Of a DNA stretch of 64,000 nucleotides, positions 9,136-19,184 are shown in pieces (position 1 is the first letter of the stretch; each line of letters begins with the position of its first letter). The notes beneath the pieces were generated by a model. That model was not told the DNA's origin. It ran no database searches and saw nothing but the letters and a program-made list of their open reading frames with translations. Position numbers and translations under genes: made by a program. Origin of the DNA: Rhizobium subbaraonis (lineage in GTDB: Bacteria > Pseudomonadota > Alphaproteobacteria > Rhizobiales > Rhizobiaceae); NCBI RefSeq assembly GCF_900220975.1, contig NZ_OBQD01000017.1, positions 1 to 64,000 of the forward strand. The letters run 5' to 3'.

Positions 9136-9702
9136 ATGGCACAAGAAAGACGCGGTCGTGAAGACCGCCAGAACCGCGAAGAGCGCGACAGCGAGTTTGT
9201 CGACAAGCTCGTAGCAATCAACCGCGTCGCCAAGGTGGTGAAGGGCGGCCGTCGTTTCGGCTTTGCAGCCCTCGTCGTCGTTGGTGACCAGAAGGGCCGC
9301 GTTGGCTTCGGTCACGGGAAGGCCCGTGAAGTTCCGGAAGCCATCCGCAAGGCAACCGAAGCTGCCAAGCGCGAACTGATCTTCGTTCCGCTGCGTTCGG
9401 GCCGCACGCTGCACCACGACGTGCAGGGCCGCCACGGCGCCGGCAAGGTTCTCCTGCGTTCGGCCAAGGCCGGTACCGGTATCATCGCCGGTGGCCCGAT
9501 GCGTGCCGTCTTCGAAACGCTCGGCATCCACGATGTCGTCGCCAAGTCGACCGGTTCGTCGAACCCCTACAACATGATCCGTGCGACGTTTGACGCGCTG
9601 AAGAGCCAGATGCATCCCAAGGACATCGCTGCACAGCGTGGCCTGAAGTATGCAACGCTGCAGGCCCGCCGCGCTTCCGCCGGCGTCGCTTCCGAAGAAT
9701 AA
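9136..9702 (+). CDS. rpsE: 30S ribosomal protein S5
   Basis: S5 affects decoding accuracy and mRNA unwinding. The 188-aa product has the N-terminal dsRNA-binding-like domain ([17 protein letters not shown]) and the C-terminal S5 domain. AAAGGA-type purines precede the ATG. rpmD follows after 13 bases. Confidence 0.97.
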   Translation: MAQERRGREDRQNREERDSEFVDKLVAINRVAKVVKGGRRFGFAALVVVGDQKGRVGFGHGKAREVPEAIRKATEAAKRELIFVPLRSGRTLHHDVQGRHGAGKVLLRSAKAGTGIIAGGPMRAVFETLGIHDVVAKSTGSSNPYNMIRATFDALKSQMHPKDIAAQRGLKYATLQARRASAGVASEE

Positions 9703-9715
9703 GGGAGCTTGACCA

Positions 9716-9919
9716 ATGGCTAAGAAAGAAGCTGCAAAGAAGACGGTCTCCGTCGAGCAGATCGGTTCGCCGATCCGCCGCCCGGCCATTCAGCGCCAGA
9801 CGCTGATCGGCCTCGGTCTCAACAAGATGCACCGGGTCAGCACGCTGGAAGATACGCCTTCCGTTCGTGGCATGATCCGTGCCGTCCAGCACCTCGTTCG
9901 CGTCGTCGACGAGAAGTGA
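9716..9919 (+). CDS. rpmD: 50S ribosomal protein L30
   Basis: L30 is a small 50S protein missing from some bacteria but present here at 67 aa, with the family pattern [19 protein letters not shown]. It sits between rpsE and rplO as usual. Confidence 0.96.
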   Translation: MAKKEAAKKTVSVEQIGSPIRRPAIQRQTLIGLGLNKMHRVSTLEDTPSVRGMIRAVQHLVRVVDEK

Positions 9920-9932
9920 GGGGGATAAGATC

Positions 9933-10403
9933 ATGAAACTGAACGAAATCAAGGACAACGAAGGTTCTACCCAGAACCGCAAGCGCGTCGGCCGCGGCAT
10001 CGGTTCCGGCTCCGGCAAGACCGGTGGCCGCGGTGTCAAGGGTCAGAAGGCTCGTTCGGGCGTCGCCATCAACGGCTTCGAGGGCGGCCAGATGCCGATC
10101 TATCGTCGCCTGCCGAAGCGCGGCTTCAACAACATCTTCGCATCTGAGTTCGTCACCGTTTCGCTGGCGCGCCTGCAGACCGCGATCGATGCCAAGAAGC
10201 TCGACCCGAAGGCGACCGTCGATGCTGCTGCCCTGAAGGCTGCCGGCGTCATCCGTCGTCCCAAGGACGGCGTTCGCATCCTCGCCGACGGCGAGCTGAA
10301 GGCGAAGCTCTCGATCGAAGTTGCTGGCGCTTCCAAGGCTGCCATCGAGAAGATCGAACAGGCTGGCGGCAGCATCAAGCTGCTTTCGGCTGCTGCTGAA
10401 TAA
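9933..10403 (+). CDS. rplO: 50S ribosomal protein L15
   Basis: L15 binds 23S rRNA late in 50S assembly. The ATG at 9933 follows a GAGGGGGA purine run and gives the normal MKLNEIKDN start and 156 aa; the frame is open further upstream, but that part overlaps rpmD. The Gly/Lys-rich N-terminal region [20 protein letters not shown] is typical. Confidence 0.97.
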   Translation: MKLNEIKDNEGSTQNRKRVGRGIGSGSGKTGGRGVKGQKARSGVAINGFEGGQMPIYRRLPKRGFNNIFASEFVTVSLARLQTAIDAKKLDPKATVDAAALKAAGVIRRPKDGVRILADGELKAKLSIEVAGASKAAIEKIEQAGGSIKLLSAAAE

Positions 10404-10420
10404 TCCATTCGGATTTTCTG

Positions 10421-10448
10421 CGCCCGGGGTGCTTCACTCCGGGCGTTT
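10421..10448 (+). terminator. Hairpin with short T-run after rplO
   Basis: An 11-bp stem (10421-10431 with 10435-10445, one G-U pair) closes on CTT and is followed by TTT. It begins 18 bases after the rplO stop and probably ends or reduces spc transcription before secY. Confidence 0.55.
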
Positions 10449-10616
10449 GCGCTCCCATATGTGAACCTGCCCCGAGGGGGGCAAATGGTCGCAACGTGGT
10501 AAGGGCGCGCTGCCCAATTCCTTAGATCCCATCGGCTTTAAGGAATTCGGCAGGGGCGGGAGAGATATCCGCTGTCTGTTTCCGGGGAGTTTCGACCGGG
10601 CGAGGGGTCGGATTGC

Positions 10617-10646
10617 TTGACAATCGAGGTTTCGCCCGGTTTACCC
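10617..10646 (+). promoter_or_regulatory. Candidate secY promoter
   Basis: CTTGACA with TTGACA at 10617-10622 matches the rhizobial -35 well. The -10 partner, TTACCC at about 10641-10646 with an 18-base spacer, is weak. The 402-base gap from rplO to secY, with a terminator at its left end, makes a separate promoter reasonable. The rest of the gap shows nothing else I can name. Confidence 0.35.
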
Positions 10647-10805
10647 TCCGTGCCGCCTGCTTTGCCCTGGCAGGGCCGGGGGAAAATTTTCGAGCGCGCG
10701 CTTTGAACGGAAGGCCTTCCGCAAGAACACGCGCTGCAACGGTTCAGCCATTGCCCGGGTCCGGCACTCCGGCCTCTTCCCGGGCATGGTTACGCGGAGA
10801 AACGC

Positions 10806-12146
10806 ATGGCATCGGCAGCGGAACAACTCGCCTCCAATCTCAATTTTTCGACCTTCGCCAAGGCCGAGGATCTCAAGAAGCGCCTCTGGTTCACGCTGGG
10901 CGCGCTGCTGGTCTACCGTCTCGGCACCTACATTCCGCTTCCCGGCCTGAACGCCGATGCATTCGCCCGTGCCTTCCAGGGCCAGAGCGGCGGTATTCTC
11001 GGCCTGTTCAACATGTTCTCGGGCGGTGCGGTCGAGCGCATGGCAATCTTCGCGCTCGGCATCATGCCCTACATCTCCGCCTCCATTATCGTTCAGCTGA
11101 TGACGTCGGTCGTTCCGGCGCTGGAGCAGCTGAAGAAGGAAGGCGAGCAGGGCCGAAAGATCATCAACCAGTACACCCGCTATGGCACGGTGCTGCTCGG
11201 CACTCTGCAGGCCTATGGCATCGCCGTTGGTCTTGAGGGCGGGGAGGGGCTTGTCGTCGACCCGGGCTGGTTCTTCCGCATTTCCACCGTGATCTCGCTG
11301 CTCGGCGGCACGATGTTCCTGATGTGGCTAGGTGAGCAGATCACTTCGCGCGGCATCGGTAACGGTATCTCGCTGATCATCTTCGCCGGCATCGTCGCGC
11401 ATTTGCCGACCGCCATGGCAGGTACGCTCGAGCTCGGTCGCACCGGTGCGCTCTCGTTCGGCGTGATCGCAGCCGTCGTCGTCATGGCCGTTGGCGTCAT
11501 CGCGCTGATTGTCTTCGTCGAGCGCGCCCAGCGCCGCCTGCTGATCCAGTATCCGAAGCGCCAGGTAGGCAACCGGATGTTCCAGGGCGATACGTCGCAC
11601 CTGCCGCTGAAGCTCAACACCGCCGGCGTTATCCCCGCGATCTTCGCCTCGTCGCTCCTGCTGCTGCCTGCGACGCTTGCCGGCTTTAGCAACACGACCG
11701 AGCTGCCCGGCTGGGCGACCACGATCATTGCCGCGCTTGGTCACGGCCAGCCGCTCTATATGGCGCTCTATGCCGCGATGATCGCCTTCTTCGCCTTCTT
11801 CTACACTGCCATCGTCTTCAATCCGAAGGACACGGCGGATAATCTGAAGAAGCACGGTGGCTTCATTCCGGGCATTCGTCCCGGCGAGCGTACCGCGGAA
11901 TATATCGACTACGTGCTGACCCGTATCACGGTGCTCGGCGCCATCTACCTGGTATTCGTGTGCATCCTTCCGGAAATCCTGATCGCGCAGACCGGCGTGC
12001 CGTTCTACCTTGGTGGTACGTCGCTTTTGATTGTTGTCAGCGTGACCCTTGATACTGTAGCACAGATTCAGGGTCATCTGATCGCCCAGCAATATGAAGG
12101 GCTGATCAAGAAGTCTAAGCTGCGTGGAGGAAAGAGGGGACGATGA
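10806..12146 (+). CDS. secY: Protein translocase subunit SecY
   Basis: SecY is the channel of the Sec translocon in the inner membrane. The 446-aa product has about ten hydrophobic segments and family motifs such as [10 protein letters not shown] near residue 45 and [20 protein letters not shown]. Its stop overlaps the adk start (GATGA), so translation of the two is coupled. Confidence 0.97.
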   Translation: MASAAEQLASNLNFSTFAKAEDLKKRLWFTLGALLVYRLGTYIPLPGLNADAFARAFQGQSGGILGLFNMFSGGAVERMAIFALGIMPYISASIIVQLMTSVVPALEQLKKEGEQGRKIINQYTRYGTVLLGTLQAYGIAVGLEGGEGLVVDPGWFFRISTVISLLGGTMFLMWLGEQITSRGIGNGISLIIFAGIVAHLPTAMAGTLELGRTGALSFGVIAAVVVMAVGVIALIVFVERAQRRLLIQYPKRQVGNRMFQGDTSHLPLKLNTAGVIPAIFASSLLLLPATLAGFSNTTELPGWATTIIAALGHGQPLYMALYAAMIAFFAFFYTAIVFNPKDTADNLKKHGGFIPGIRPGERTAEYIDYVLTRITVLGAIYLVFVCILPEILIAQTGVPFYLGGTSLLIVVSVTLDTVAQIQGHLIAQQYEGLIKKSKLRGGKRGR

Positions 12147-12721
12147 GACTGATATTCTTGGGGCCGCCGGGTGCCGGCAAGGGCACGCAGGCAAAGCTCC
12201 TGACGGAGAAGCATGGCATTCCCCAGCTCTCCACCGGCGACATGCTGCGCGCCGCCGTCGCCGCTGAGACGGACGTCGGCAAGCGGGCGAAGGCGGTCAT
12301 GGATGCCGGCCAGCTCGTCTCCGACGCGATCGTCAACGAAATCGTATCCGACCGAATCGATTCGGCTGATTGTCTCAACGGTTTCATTCTCGACGGCTAT
12401 CCGCGCACCGTGCCGCAGGCGCAGGCGCTGGATGAGATGCTCGCCGGCAAGGGGCTTCGCCTCGACGCCGTCATCGAGCTCAAGGTTGACGAGGAAGCAC
12501 TGGTCAGGCGGATGGAGAACCGTGTCGCGGAGACGATCGCGGCCGGCGGCAACGTCCGCTCCGACGACAATCCGGAGGCCTTCAAGCGGCGGCTGACGGA
12601 ATACCGCGAGAAGACGGCGCCGCTGTCGGAGTACTATTCCTCGACCGGAATGCTGAAGACGGTTGACGGCATGGCCGACGTGAAGGTCGTGACGGAACAG
12701 ATCGGCAGGATCCTGGCTTAG
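12143..12721 (+). CDS. adk: Adenylate kinase
   Basis: It converts ATP + AMP to 2 ADP in the cytoplasm. The 192-aa product has the P-loop [10 protein letters not shown] at residues 7-16, the DGYPRT motif near residue 83 and a short LID ([16 protein letters not shown]), so it is the short form without the zinc-type LID insertion. It overlaps secY, as in many spc operons. Confidence 0.97.
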   Translation: MRLIFLGPPGAGKGTQAKLLTEKHGIPQLSTGDMLRAAVAAETDVGKRAKAVMDAGQLVSDAIVNEIVSDRIDSADCLNGFILDGYPRTVPQAQALDEMLAGKGLRLDAVIELKVDEEALVRRMENRVAETIAAGGNVRSDDNPEAFKRRLTEYREKTAPLSEYYSSTGMLKTVDGMADVKVVTEQIGRILA

Positions 12722-12753
12722 GGCCATTAATCTGCCATTCGGATCGGCCGGGG

Positions 12754-12782
12754 TTGACTTTTTCGGCCGATTCCTCTTAAGA
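12754..12782 (+). promoter_or_regulatory. Candidate alpha-operon promoter / hairpin before rpsM
   Basis: TTGACT at 12754-12759 with TTAAGA at 12777-12782 (17-base spacer) is a fair sigma-70 candidate in the 233-base adk-rpsM gap. The same place can fold: ATCGGCCG at 12743-12750 pairs with CGGCCGAT at 12764-12771, across the -35. Either reading is tentative. Confidence 0.35.
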
Positions 12783-12954
12783 GAGCGCCAACTCGCGACA
12801 AGCTAGCGATCGGCGCGGATTTCTCGACAAGAACGAGATCCGGAGGCGGTCGCTTTTGACATGTCCCGAACCTCGAAATTGAACGCGCGGCCGCAGGGTC
12901 GCATGACGAAGAAACCCACTTGCCGGATGGCAACTGGAAGCAAGGAGAACAGGC

Positions 12955-13323
12955 GTGGCTCGTATCGCTGGCGTCAACATCCCGACTGCAAAGCGCGTTG
13001 TCATCGCGCTGACCTACATCCACGGGATCGGTCCGAAGTTTGCACAGGAAATCATCGAGAAGGTTGGCATCCCGGCCGACCGTCGTGTTCATCAGCTGAC
13101 CGACGCCGAGGTTCTGGCGATCCGCGAAGCGATCGACCGCGACTATCAGGTCGAAGGCGACCTGCGCCGCGAGACGTCGATGAACATCAAGCGTCTGATG
13201 GATCTCGGCTGCTACCGCGGCCTGCGTCACCGTCGCGGCCTTCCTGTTCGCGGCCAGCGCACGCACACCAACGCTCGTACCCGCAAGGGTCCGGCGAAGG
13301 CCATCGCGGGCAAGAAGAAGTAA
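12955..13323 (+). CDS. rpsM: 30S ribosomal protein S13
   Basis: S13 sits in the 30S head and contacts P-site tRNA and L5. The 122-aa product starts at a GTG codon: AAGGAG lies about 8 bases before it and the protein begins [10 protein letters not shown], the family start. The C-terminal [21 protein letters not shown]-type tail is intact. Confidence 0.96.
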   Translation: MARIAGVNIPTAKRVVIALTYIHGIGPKFAQEIIEKVGIPADRRVHQLTDAEVLAIREAIDRDYQVEGDLRRETSMNIKRLMDLGCYRGLRHRRGLPVRGQRTHTNARTRKGPAKAIAGKKK

Positions 13324-13344
13324 TTTCCCTATATGGGGAATTTG

Positions 13345-13372
13345 GAGGCTGGCGCCTGCGCCGGCCTCTTTT
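13345..13372 (+). terminator. Terminator-like hairpin after rpsM
   Basis: A 10-bp GC-rich stem (13345-13354 with 13359-13368, one T-G pair) on a CCTG loop is followed by TTTT at 13369-13372. It follows the rpsM stop by 21 bases and would separate rpsM from rpsK unless read through. Confidence 0.6.
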
Positions 13373-13431
13373 GAGTTTCGAACGGGGCCCTGGCCGCAAT
13401 TGCGGTGACCGCTTTTCAAGGTCGTCCCGGT

Positions 13432-13570
13432 CGGTGGAGCTGCTGGTGTTACGGCAGTGACGATATCGCCGCACGATAGCCTTCGAAGGTGACGTGCACA
13501 TAACAATCAGGGCAGGGGCGGTAACGCTCCCACCCGGTGGAGCCGCTGGAACTACGGCGGTGTCGAGATC
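13432..13570 (+). repeat. Duplicated 36-base leader element upstream of rpsK
   Basis: Two diverged 36-base copies (13432-13467 and 13535-13570) lie 103 bases apart just before rpsK. Each folds a 4-bp stem around a 10-base loop: CTGC/GCAG in the first, CCGC/GCGG in the second, a compensatory T-A to C-G exchange. This points to a duplicated RNA element, perhaps a protein-binding site. Confidence 0.45.
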
Positions 13571-13586
13571 AACGAAAGGAATACCC

Positions 13587-13976
13587 ATGGCCAAGGAAGC
13601 CGCACGCGTCCGCCGTCGCGAACGCAAGAACATCACCTCCGGTGTTGCTCACGTCAATTCGTCGTTCAACAACACGATGATCACCATCACCGACGCGCAG
13701 GGCAATGCTATTGCCTGGTCGTCTGCCGGTGCCAAGGGCTTCAAGGGTTCGCGCAAGTCGACCCCGTTCGCCGCCCAGATCGCTGCTGAAGACTGCGCCA
13801 AGAAGGCTCAGGAGCACGGCATGAAGTCGCTCGAAGTCGAAGTCTGCGGCCCAGGTTCCGGTCGCGAATCGGCTCTGCGCGCCCTGCAGGCTGCCGGCTT
13901 CATGATCACCTCGATCCGCGACGTGACGCCGATCCCGCACAACGGCTGCCGTCCGCGCAAGAAGCGCCGCGTCTGA
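13587..13976 (+). CDS. rpsK: 30S ribosomal protein S11
   Basis: S11 lies on the 30S platform near the E site. The ATG at 13587, after a GAAAGGA purine run, gives the family's 129 aa ([16 protein letters not shown]). An upstream in-frame extension overlaps the leader repeats and is not supported. The conserved end [18 protein letters not shown] is intact. Confidence 0.97.
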   Translation: MAKEAARVRRRERKNITSGVAHVNSSFNNTMITITDAQGNAIAWSSAGAKGFKGSRKSTPFAAQIAAEDCAKKAQEHGMKSLEVEVCGPGSGRESALRALQAAGFMITSIRDVTPIPHNGCRPRKKRRV

Positions 13977-13999
13977 TCATTCGCAATCGTCATGCCGGC

Positions 14000-14018
14000 C
14001 GGCGCGCCTTTCGCGCCG
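14000..14018 (+). promoter_or_regulatory. Small hairpin between rpsK and rpoA
   Basis: A 7-bp all-GC stem (14000-14006 with 14012-14018) sits in the 103-base gap. No T-run follows. It is one of the series of hairpins in the gaps of the ribosomal block. Confidence 0.3.
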
Positions 14019-14079
14019 ACGGCTCTTCAAGGCTCGGCCGCCACGATTGGATGGTGGTGGCGAACGGAAGGCAAAAGAT

Positions 14080-15090
14080 ATGATCCAGAAAAACTGGCAG
14101 GAACTGATCAAGCCGAACAAGGTGGAGTTCGCCTCGTCGGGCCGCACGAAGGTTAGCCTCGTCGCGGAACCGCTGGAGCGCGGCTTCGGCCTGACCCTCG
14201 GCAACGCGCTTCGCCGCGTTCTGCTGTCGTCGCTGCGTGGCGCTGCCGTCACCGCAGTACAGATCGACGGCGTTCTGCACGAGTTCTCCTCGATCCCGGG
14301 CGTCCGGGAAGACGTGACCGACATCGTGCTCAACATCAAGGAAATCGCCATCAAGATGGATGGCGACGATTCCAAGCGCATGGTCGTGCGCAAGCAGGGC
14401 CCGGGCGTCGTCACCGCCGGTGACATCCAGACGGTCGGCGATATCGAGATCCTGAACCCCGACCACGTGATCTGCACGCTCGACGAGGGGGCCGAGATCC
14501 GCATGGAGTTCACCGTCAACAACGGCAAGGGCTACGTGCCGGCAGACCGCAACCGCGCCGAAGACGCGCCGATCGGTCTTATCCCGGTCGACAGCCTCTA
14601 CTCGCCGGTCAAGAAGGTGTCCTACAAGGTCGAAAACACCCGCGAGGGCCAGGTTCTCGACTATGACAAGCTGACGATGTCCATCGAGACCGATGGCTCC
14701 GTCACCGGTGAAGACGCGATCGCGTTCGCTGCCCGCATTCTTCAGGACCAGCTGTCGGTCTTCGTCAACTTCGACGAGCCGCAGAAGGAAGCCGAGGAAG
14801 AGTCGGTCACCGAGCTGGCGTTCAACCCGGCGCTTCTCAAGAAGGTCGACGAGCTGGAGCTTTCGGTCCGCTCGGCGAACTGCCTGAAGAACGACAACAT
14901 CGTCTACATCGGCGACCTGATCCAGAAGACGGAAGCGGAAATGCTCCGTACCCCGAACTTCGGTCGCAAGTCGCTGAACGAGATCAAGGAAGTTCTCGCT
15001 TCCATGGGGCTGCACCTCGGCATGGAAGTGCCGGCATGGCCGCCCGAGAACATCGAAGATCTCGCCAAGCGCTACGAAGACCAGTACTGA
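14080..15090 (+). CDS. rpoA: DNA-directed RNA polymerase subunit alpha
   Basis: Alpha forms the dimer that nucleates RNA polymerase assembly. The ATG at 14080 gives [12 protein letters not shown] and 336 aa, the family start and length; an ATG further upstream (14047) adds an unsupported 11-residue head. The N-terminal dimerisation domain ([17 protein letters not shown]) and the C-terminal DNA-binding domain ([25 protein letters not shown]) are both present. Confidence 0.97.
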   Translation: MIQKNWQELIKPNKVEFASSGRTKVSLVAEPLERGFGLTLGNALRRVLLSSLRGAAVTAVQIDGVLHEFSSIPGVREDVTDIVLNIKEIAIKMDGDDSKRMVVRKQGPGVVTAGDIQTVGDIEILNPDHVICTLDEGAEIRMEFTVNNGKGYVPADRNRAEDAPIGLIPVDSLYSPVKKVSYKVENTREGQVLDYDKLTMSIETDGSVTGEDAIAFAARILQDQLSVFVNFDEPQKEAEEESVTELAFNPALLKKVDELELSVRSANCLKNDNIVYIGDLIQKTEAEMLRTPNFGRKSLNEIKEVLASMGLHLGMEVPAWPPENIEDLAKRYEDQY

Positions 15091-15104
15091 GCGGCACGAG
15101 AAAG

Positions 15105-15131
15105 CGTGCGGGCGGTCTTGCCGCTCGCACG
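15105..15131 (+). promoter_or_regulatory. 11-bp hairpin between rpoA and rplQ
   Basis: An 11-bp stem (15105-15115 with 15121-15131, one G-U pair) follows the rpoA stop by 14 bases. It has no T-run and is more likely a processing or stability element than a terminator. Confidence 0.4.
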
Positions 15132-15269
15132 TCGCGCCGATTGAAAGCAACCGAAGGCAGGGTAACGCCGCTGCCTTTCCCCGTCAGACAGCAGGCAGGT
15201 CGCCTGTATGTGCCAGGAAACGGCAGGACCGATGAGAGATCGGGAGCCCTGCATTGAAGGAGAATAGCA

Positions 15270-15692
15270 ATGCGCCACCAGAAAGCCGGCCGCAAGCTGA
15301 ACCGTACCGCCAGCCACCGCAAGGCGATGTTCGCCAACATGGCTGCCTCGCTCATCACCCATGAGCAGATCGTCACCACCCTGCCGAAGGCGAAGGAAAT
15401 TCGCCCGATCGTCGAAAAGCTCGTCACGCTCGGCAAGCGCGGCGACCTGCATGCCCGCCGTCAGGCGATCTCGCAGGTTCGCGACGCCGCCGTCGTCTCG
15501 AAGCTGTTCGACGCGATCGCTTCGCGCTACGCCAACCGTAACGGCGGCTACCTTCGCATCATGAAGGCCGGCTACCGCACGGGCGACAACGCCCCGCTCG
15601 CCGTCATCGAGTTCGTCGACCGTGACGTTGCCGCCAAGGGCGCCGCCGACAAGGCCCGCGTCGAAGCCGAGGCTGCCGCCGAAGCCGCCTGA
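15270..15692 (+). CDS. rplQ: 50S ribosomal protein L17
   Basis: L17 is a 50S surface protein near the exit tunnel. The 140-aa product has the family start [17 protein letters not shown] and an Ala/Glu-rich C-terminal tail. AAGGAG precedes the ATG. It is the last gene of the ribosomal block and is followed by a strong terminator. Confidence 0.97.
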   Translation: MRHQKAGRKLNRTASHRKAMFANMAASLITHEQIVTTLPKAKEIRPIVEKLVTLGKRGDLHARRQAISQVRDAAVVSKLFDAIASRYANRNGGYLRIMKAGYRTGDNAPLAVIEFVDRDVAAKGAADKARVEAEAAAEAA

Positions 15693-15720
15693 TCTTTCGG
15701 GCAGCGGAATGAGTTGAGGA

Positions 15721-15748
15721 GGCCGGGTGCGAAAGCGCCCGGCCTTTT
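15721..15748 (+). terminator. Terminator of the ribosomal block
   Basis: A 10-bp GC-rich stem (15721-15730 with 15735-15744, one T-G pair) on a GAAA loop followed by TTTT. It lies 28 bases after rplQ and has the classic rho-independent form. Confidence 0.85.
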
Positions 15749-15826
15749 CGTGTTTGCGATACGCCGAAGAGCCGAGGTGCGGGAATGGAACGCGTAAACG
15801 TCGCCCTCATTGTGGTGTCTGGCGGA

Positions 15827-15971
15827 TACAGCCCCTCACCCCAACCTTCTCCCGCCGGCGGGAAGAGGGGGCGTTGCGTGCGTTGGAGCCGAGGGTGGCG
15901 GAAGTGTCGCGGCGTGTGTCCTTCCCCCCGTTCGCGGGGAGAAGGTGCCGGCAGGCCGATGAAGGGCTGTA
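15827..15971. repeat. Rhizobial-type intergenic palindrome
   Basis: The ends TACAGCCC (15827) and GGGCTGTA (about 15964-15971) are inverted, and the arms contain CCTTCTCCC and GGGAGAAGG with an insertion in the right arm. Internal palindromes occur near 15852-15866 and 15924-15942. The CTCACCCCAACCTTCTCCC type of sequence is widespread between genes in rhizobia. With the terminator to its left it fills the 310-base gap between rplQ and msrQ. Confidence 0.65.
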
Positions 15972-16002
15972 TTCCCTCCGTCATGCGGATGAGGGCGGCG
16001 TC

Positions 16003-16647
16003 CTACCGCGCGGCGCCAAAGTTCGGCCGCGCGCGTTCGCGTCGCCGCTGGTTGAAGCGCGAGCGCAACAGCCGCCAGACGAGCAGCGCCGCAACTAGCG
16101 CGATATAGATCATCTGCTCCGGCCCGACCACCTTCACCGACATCGCAAAGTGTAGCGCACCTGCCGCCGCGATGACGTAGACGAGCTTGTGCAGTCGGAT
16201 CCAGCGCGGCCCGAGCTTTCGGATCGACCAGTTGTTCGAGGTCAGCGCCAGCGGGATCAACATGACGAGGCCCGCCATGCCGATGGTGATGAAGGGGCGT
16301 CTGGCGATATCGGTGACGATCGAGGCGAAATCCAGATACTTGTCGAGGATCATGTAGGTCGCAAAGTGCATGACCACGTACCAGAACGCTAGAAGCCCGA
16401 GCGCCCGGCGGTAGCGGATCCAGTTGACGCCGAGGAGGTCGCGGATCGGAGTAATGCAGAGCGTGGCGATCAGGAACCGCAGGGCCCAGATGCCGAGCAG
16501 GTGTTCGAATTCCTTGATGGCGTTTCCCGGCAGTTGTCCGGTCGCGCCGAGATAGAACGCTGAGACGGCCGGGATGAAGCCGAGCGTGTACAGCGCCCAG
16601 ACAGAGGCGCCGTGATACTTGCGGGGCAGGGCAGGGATCGAAGCCAT
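16003..16647 (-). CDS. msrQ: Heme-binding membrane subunit MsrQ
   Basis: MsrQ (YedZ) passes electrons from the inner-membrane quinone or flavin pool to periplasmic MsrP. The 214-aa product, starting MASIPALPRKYHG two bases after the msrP stop, has several hydrophobic segments and histidines in positions expected for heme ligation (for example VVMHFATYM, LHKLVYVIAA). An upstream extension of the frame overlaps msrP and is rejected. Confidence 0.92.
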   Translation of the reverse strand: MASIPALPRKYHGASVWALYTLGFIPAVSAFYLGATGQLPGNAIKEFEHLLGIWALRFLIATLCITPIRDLLGVNWIRYRRALGLLAFWYVVMHFATYMILDKYLDFASIVTDIARRPFITIGMAGLVMLIPLALTSNNWSIRKLGPRWIRLHKLVYVIAAAGALHFAMSVKVVGPEQMIYIALVAALLVWRLLRSRFNQRRRERARPNFGAAR

Positions 16648-16649
16648 GG

Positions 16650-17591
16650 TCAGAAATTCGCTGCCAGATCCATGCCGGCATAGAGGCTTGCAACCTCTTC
16701 CGCATAACCGTTGAAGGGCAGCGTATTGCGCCTGCTGCCGCCAAAGAAGCCGCCTTCGCCGATCCGGTTCTCCGTCGCCTGGCTCCAGCGCGGATGGTCG
16801 ACGGCCGGGTTCACGTTGGCATAGAAGCCGTATTCGTTCGGGGCCGACAGGTTCCAGGTGGTCGGCGGCTGCTTGTCGGTCAGCGTGATCTTGACGATCG
16901 ACTTGATTCCCTTGAAGCCGTACTTCCACGGTACGACGAGCCGCACCGGCGCGCCGTTCTGGTTTGGCAGCGTCTTGCCGTAGAGGCCGACGGAAAGAAT
17001 CGTCAGCGGGTGGCGGGCCTCGTCAAGACGCAGTCCCTCGACATAGGGCCAGGGCAGGGGCTGGAAATATCCCGACTGGCCCGGCATCTGTTCCGGCCGC
17101 ACCACCGTCTCGAAGGCGACATACTTGGCGCTTCCGAGCGGCTCGACCTTGTCGATCAGGCTTGCCAGGGGAAACCCGATCCAGGGAACAACCATGGACC
17201 ATGCCTCGACGCAGCGCATGCGATAGGTCCGCTCTTCCAGCGGCATCGCCATCAGCTCGTCGAGACCGAATTCCTTCGGCTTGGCGACCATGCCGTCGAC
17301 CTTGATCGTCCAGGGAGACGGCTTGAAGTCGCCGCTGTTAGCGGCCGGATCGCCTTTTCCCATCCCGAACTCATAGAAGTTGTTGTAGTTCGTGACGTCC
17401 TTTTCCGGCGTGAGCGGTTCGTCCACCCTGAACGACGACGGTGATGCCGTGAGATCGGCGGCAATCGCCCCGGCGGATGATGTCAGCAGCATGCTGCCTG
17501 CTGCAGCGCCCATGAAGGCGCGCCTGCTCAGGAACAGGCTTTCCGGTGTGATTTCATGCGACGCGATCTTCGGCGGGTGATAGGCAGCCAT
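16650..17591 (-). CDS. msrP: Periplasmic methionine sulfoxide reductase catalytic subunit MsrP
   Basis: MsrP is a molybdopterin enzyme that repairs oxidised methionine in periplasmic proteins. The chosen start (17591, AAGGAA 8 bases upstream) gives 313 aa with a twin-arginine signal [12 protein letters not shown] around residue 22-33 and the molybdenum-ligand Cys in [11 protein letters not shown]. It forms an operon with msrQ. The 201-base gap to the rightward protease gene would hold both promoters. Confidence 0.93.
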   Translation of the reverse strand: MAAYHPPKIASHEITPESLFLSRRAFMGAAAGSMLLTSSAGAIAADLTASPSSFRVDEPLTPEKDVTNYNNFYEFGMGKGDPAANSGDFKPSPWTIKVDGMVAKPKEFGLDELMAMPLEERTYRMRCVEAWSMVVPWIGFPLASLIDKVEPLGSAKYVAFETVVRPEQMPGQSGYFQPLPWPYVEGLRLDEARHPLTILSVGLYGKTLPNQNGAPVRLVVPWKYGFKGIKSIVKITLTDKQPPTTWNLSAPNEYGFYANVNPAVDHPRWSQATENRIGEGGFFGGSRRNTLPFNGYAEEVASLYAGMDLAANF

Positions 17592-17792
17592 TGGTGAGTT
17601 CCTTTGACAAGTGCAGTCACCGTGTATGTACGTAAGGAATGACGCCAAAGTTACAGCCGCGCCCCCACGTCGCCGAGCACAATTTCGTGTGCCGGCCGTG
17701 AGTGGCAATTGCACCCGCGACCGTTGGCGCATTTGCCTTTTTTCGTGCGAAATCTTATCTGAACGTGGCGGCAACGAAAGGGAGAATCTTTT

Positions 17793-19184
17793 ATGAAATT
17801 CGGCCAAGGCCTAGCCACCGCAACCCTCCTGCTGCTCACCGTCACCTCGCCCGCAGTCGCCCAGGACAAGACCGTTCCCGCCTCGCAGATGGAGATGCAG
17901 CTTTCCTTCGCGCCGCTGGTGAAAAAAACCGCCAACGCGACGGTAAACGTCTATGCGGAGCGCGTCGTCGAGCGGCGTTCGCCGTTCAACGATCCCTTCT
18001 TCGAGGAGTTCTTCGGCCAGCGCATGCCGAACCGGACGCAGAAGCAATCCTCGCTCGGCTCCGGTGTAATCGTCGGCAAGGACGGGATCGTGGTGACCAA
18101 CAATCACGTGATCGAAGGCGCCGACGATATCAAGGTTGCGCTGAGCGATGGCCGGGAATACCCCTGCACGGTGTTGCTCAAGGACGACCGCGTCGATCTC
18201 GCCGTGCTGAAGATCCAGACGAGGGAGACGTTCGATGCGCTGCCTCTGGGCGACAGCGACGCCGTCGAGGTCGGCGATCTGGTGCTGGCGATCGGCAATC
18301 CCTTCGGCGTCGGCCAGACGGTCACGAGCGGCATCGTCTCGGCGCTGGCGCGCAACCAGGTCAAGGCCGGGGACTTCGGCTTCTTCATCCAGACCGACGC
18401 CTCGATCAACCCCGGCAATTCCGGCGGCGGCCTGATCGACATGAAGGGCGAGCTGATCGGCATCAACACGGCGATCTTCTCCCGTGGGGGCGGATCGAAC
18501 GGAGTAGGTTTTGCGATCCCGGCCAATCTTGTGAAGGTCTTCGTCGCAAGCGCTATCGGCGGTAACACCACCTTCGACCGTCCCTTTGTCGGCGCGACCT
18601 TCGATGCGGTCACCTCCGACGTGGCCGAGGCACTTGGCCTGCACAAGGCCCGCGGCGCGCTCGTATCAAAGGTCCTTTCGGGAAGCCCTGCGGAGAAGGC
18701 CGGGCTGAAGCCGGGCGATGTCGTGCTAGCGGTGAACGGTATCGCTGTCGAGCATCCCGATGCGCTCGGCTATCGGCTGGCGACGGTCGGCATCGGCGGA
18801 ACGGCCAAGCTGACGGTCAGCGACGGCGGCAGGCAGGAGCAGTTGACGATCGCACTCGACCGCCCGCCGGAAACCACGCCGCGCGACGAAAGGCTGATCG
18901 AGGGCCGCAATCCGTTCTCCGGCGCCGTCGTTGCCAATCTGTCGCCGCGCGTGGCCGACGAGCTGCGCATGCCGGCGGGCTCGGTCGGCGTGGTCGTGAC
19001 CGACGTCAACCGCGGTTCGCCCGCCGCCCGCATAGGCCTGCAGCCGCGCGATATCATCATCGAGCTCAACGGCACCTCCGTCGCCTCGACGGAGGTTCTG
19101 GAGGGGCTCGTTTCCGACGATCCCTCCGTATGGCGGGTAGAGATCGAGCGGGACGGCCAGCGTATCCGGCAGTTCTTCCGATGA
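17793..19184 (+). CDS. HtrA/Deg-type periplasmic serine protease
   Basis: This is a Do-like protease that degrades or refolds damaged envelope proteins. The 463-aa product has a Sec signal (ending PAVAQ at about 24), a trypsin-like domain with triad His105 (TNNHVIEG), Asp135 (DRVDLAVL) and Ser210 (GNSGGG), then two PDZ domains (about 255-345 and 375-455). AAGGGAGA precedes the ATG. The end overlaps rarA by ATGA. It is shorter than DegP and could be called DegQ-like. Confidence 0.93.
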   Translation: MKFGQGLATATLLLLTVTSPAVAQDKTVPASQMEMQLSFAPLVKKTANATVNVYAERVVERRSPFNDPFFEEFFGQRMPNRTQKQSSLGSGVIVGKDGIVVTNNHVIEGADDIKVALSDGREYPCTVLLKDDRVDLAVLKIQTRETFDALPLGDSDAVEVGDLVLAIGNPFGVGQTVTSGIVSALARNQVKAGDFGFFIQTDASINPGNSGGGLIDMKGELIGINTAIFSRGGGSNGVGFAIPANLVKVFVASAIGGNTTFDRPFVGATFDAVTSDVAEALGLHKARGALVSKVLSGSPAEKAGLKPGDVVLAVNGIAVEHPDALGYRLATVGIGGTAKLTVSDGGRQEQLTIALDRPPETTPRDERLIEGRNPFSGAVVANLSPRVADELRMPAGSVGVVVTDVNRGSPAARIGLQPRDIIIELNGTSVASTEVLEGLVSDDPSVWRVEIERDGQRIRQFFR

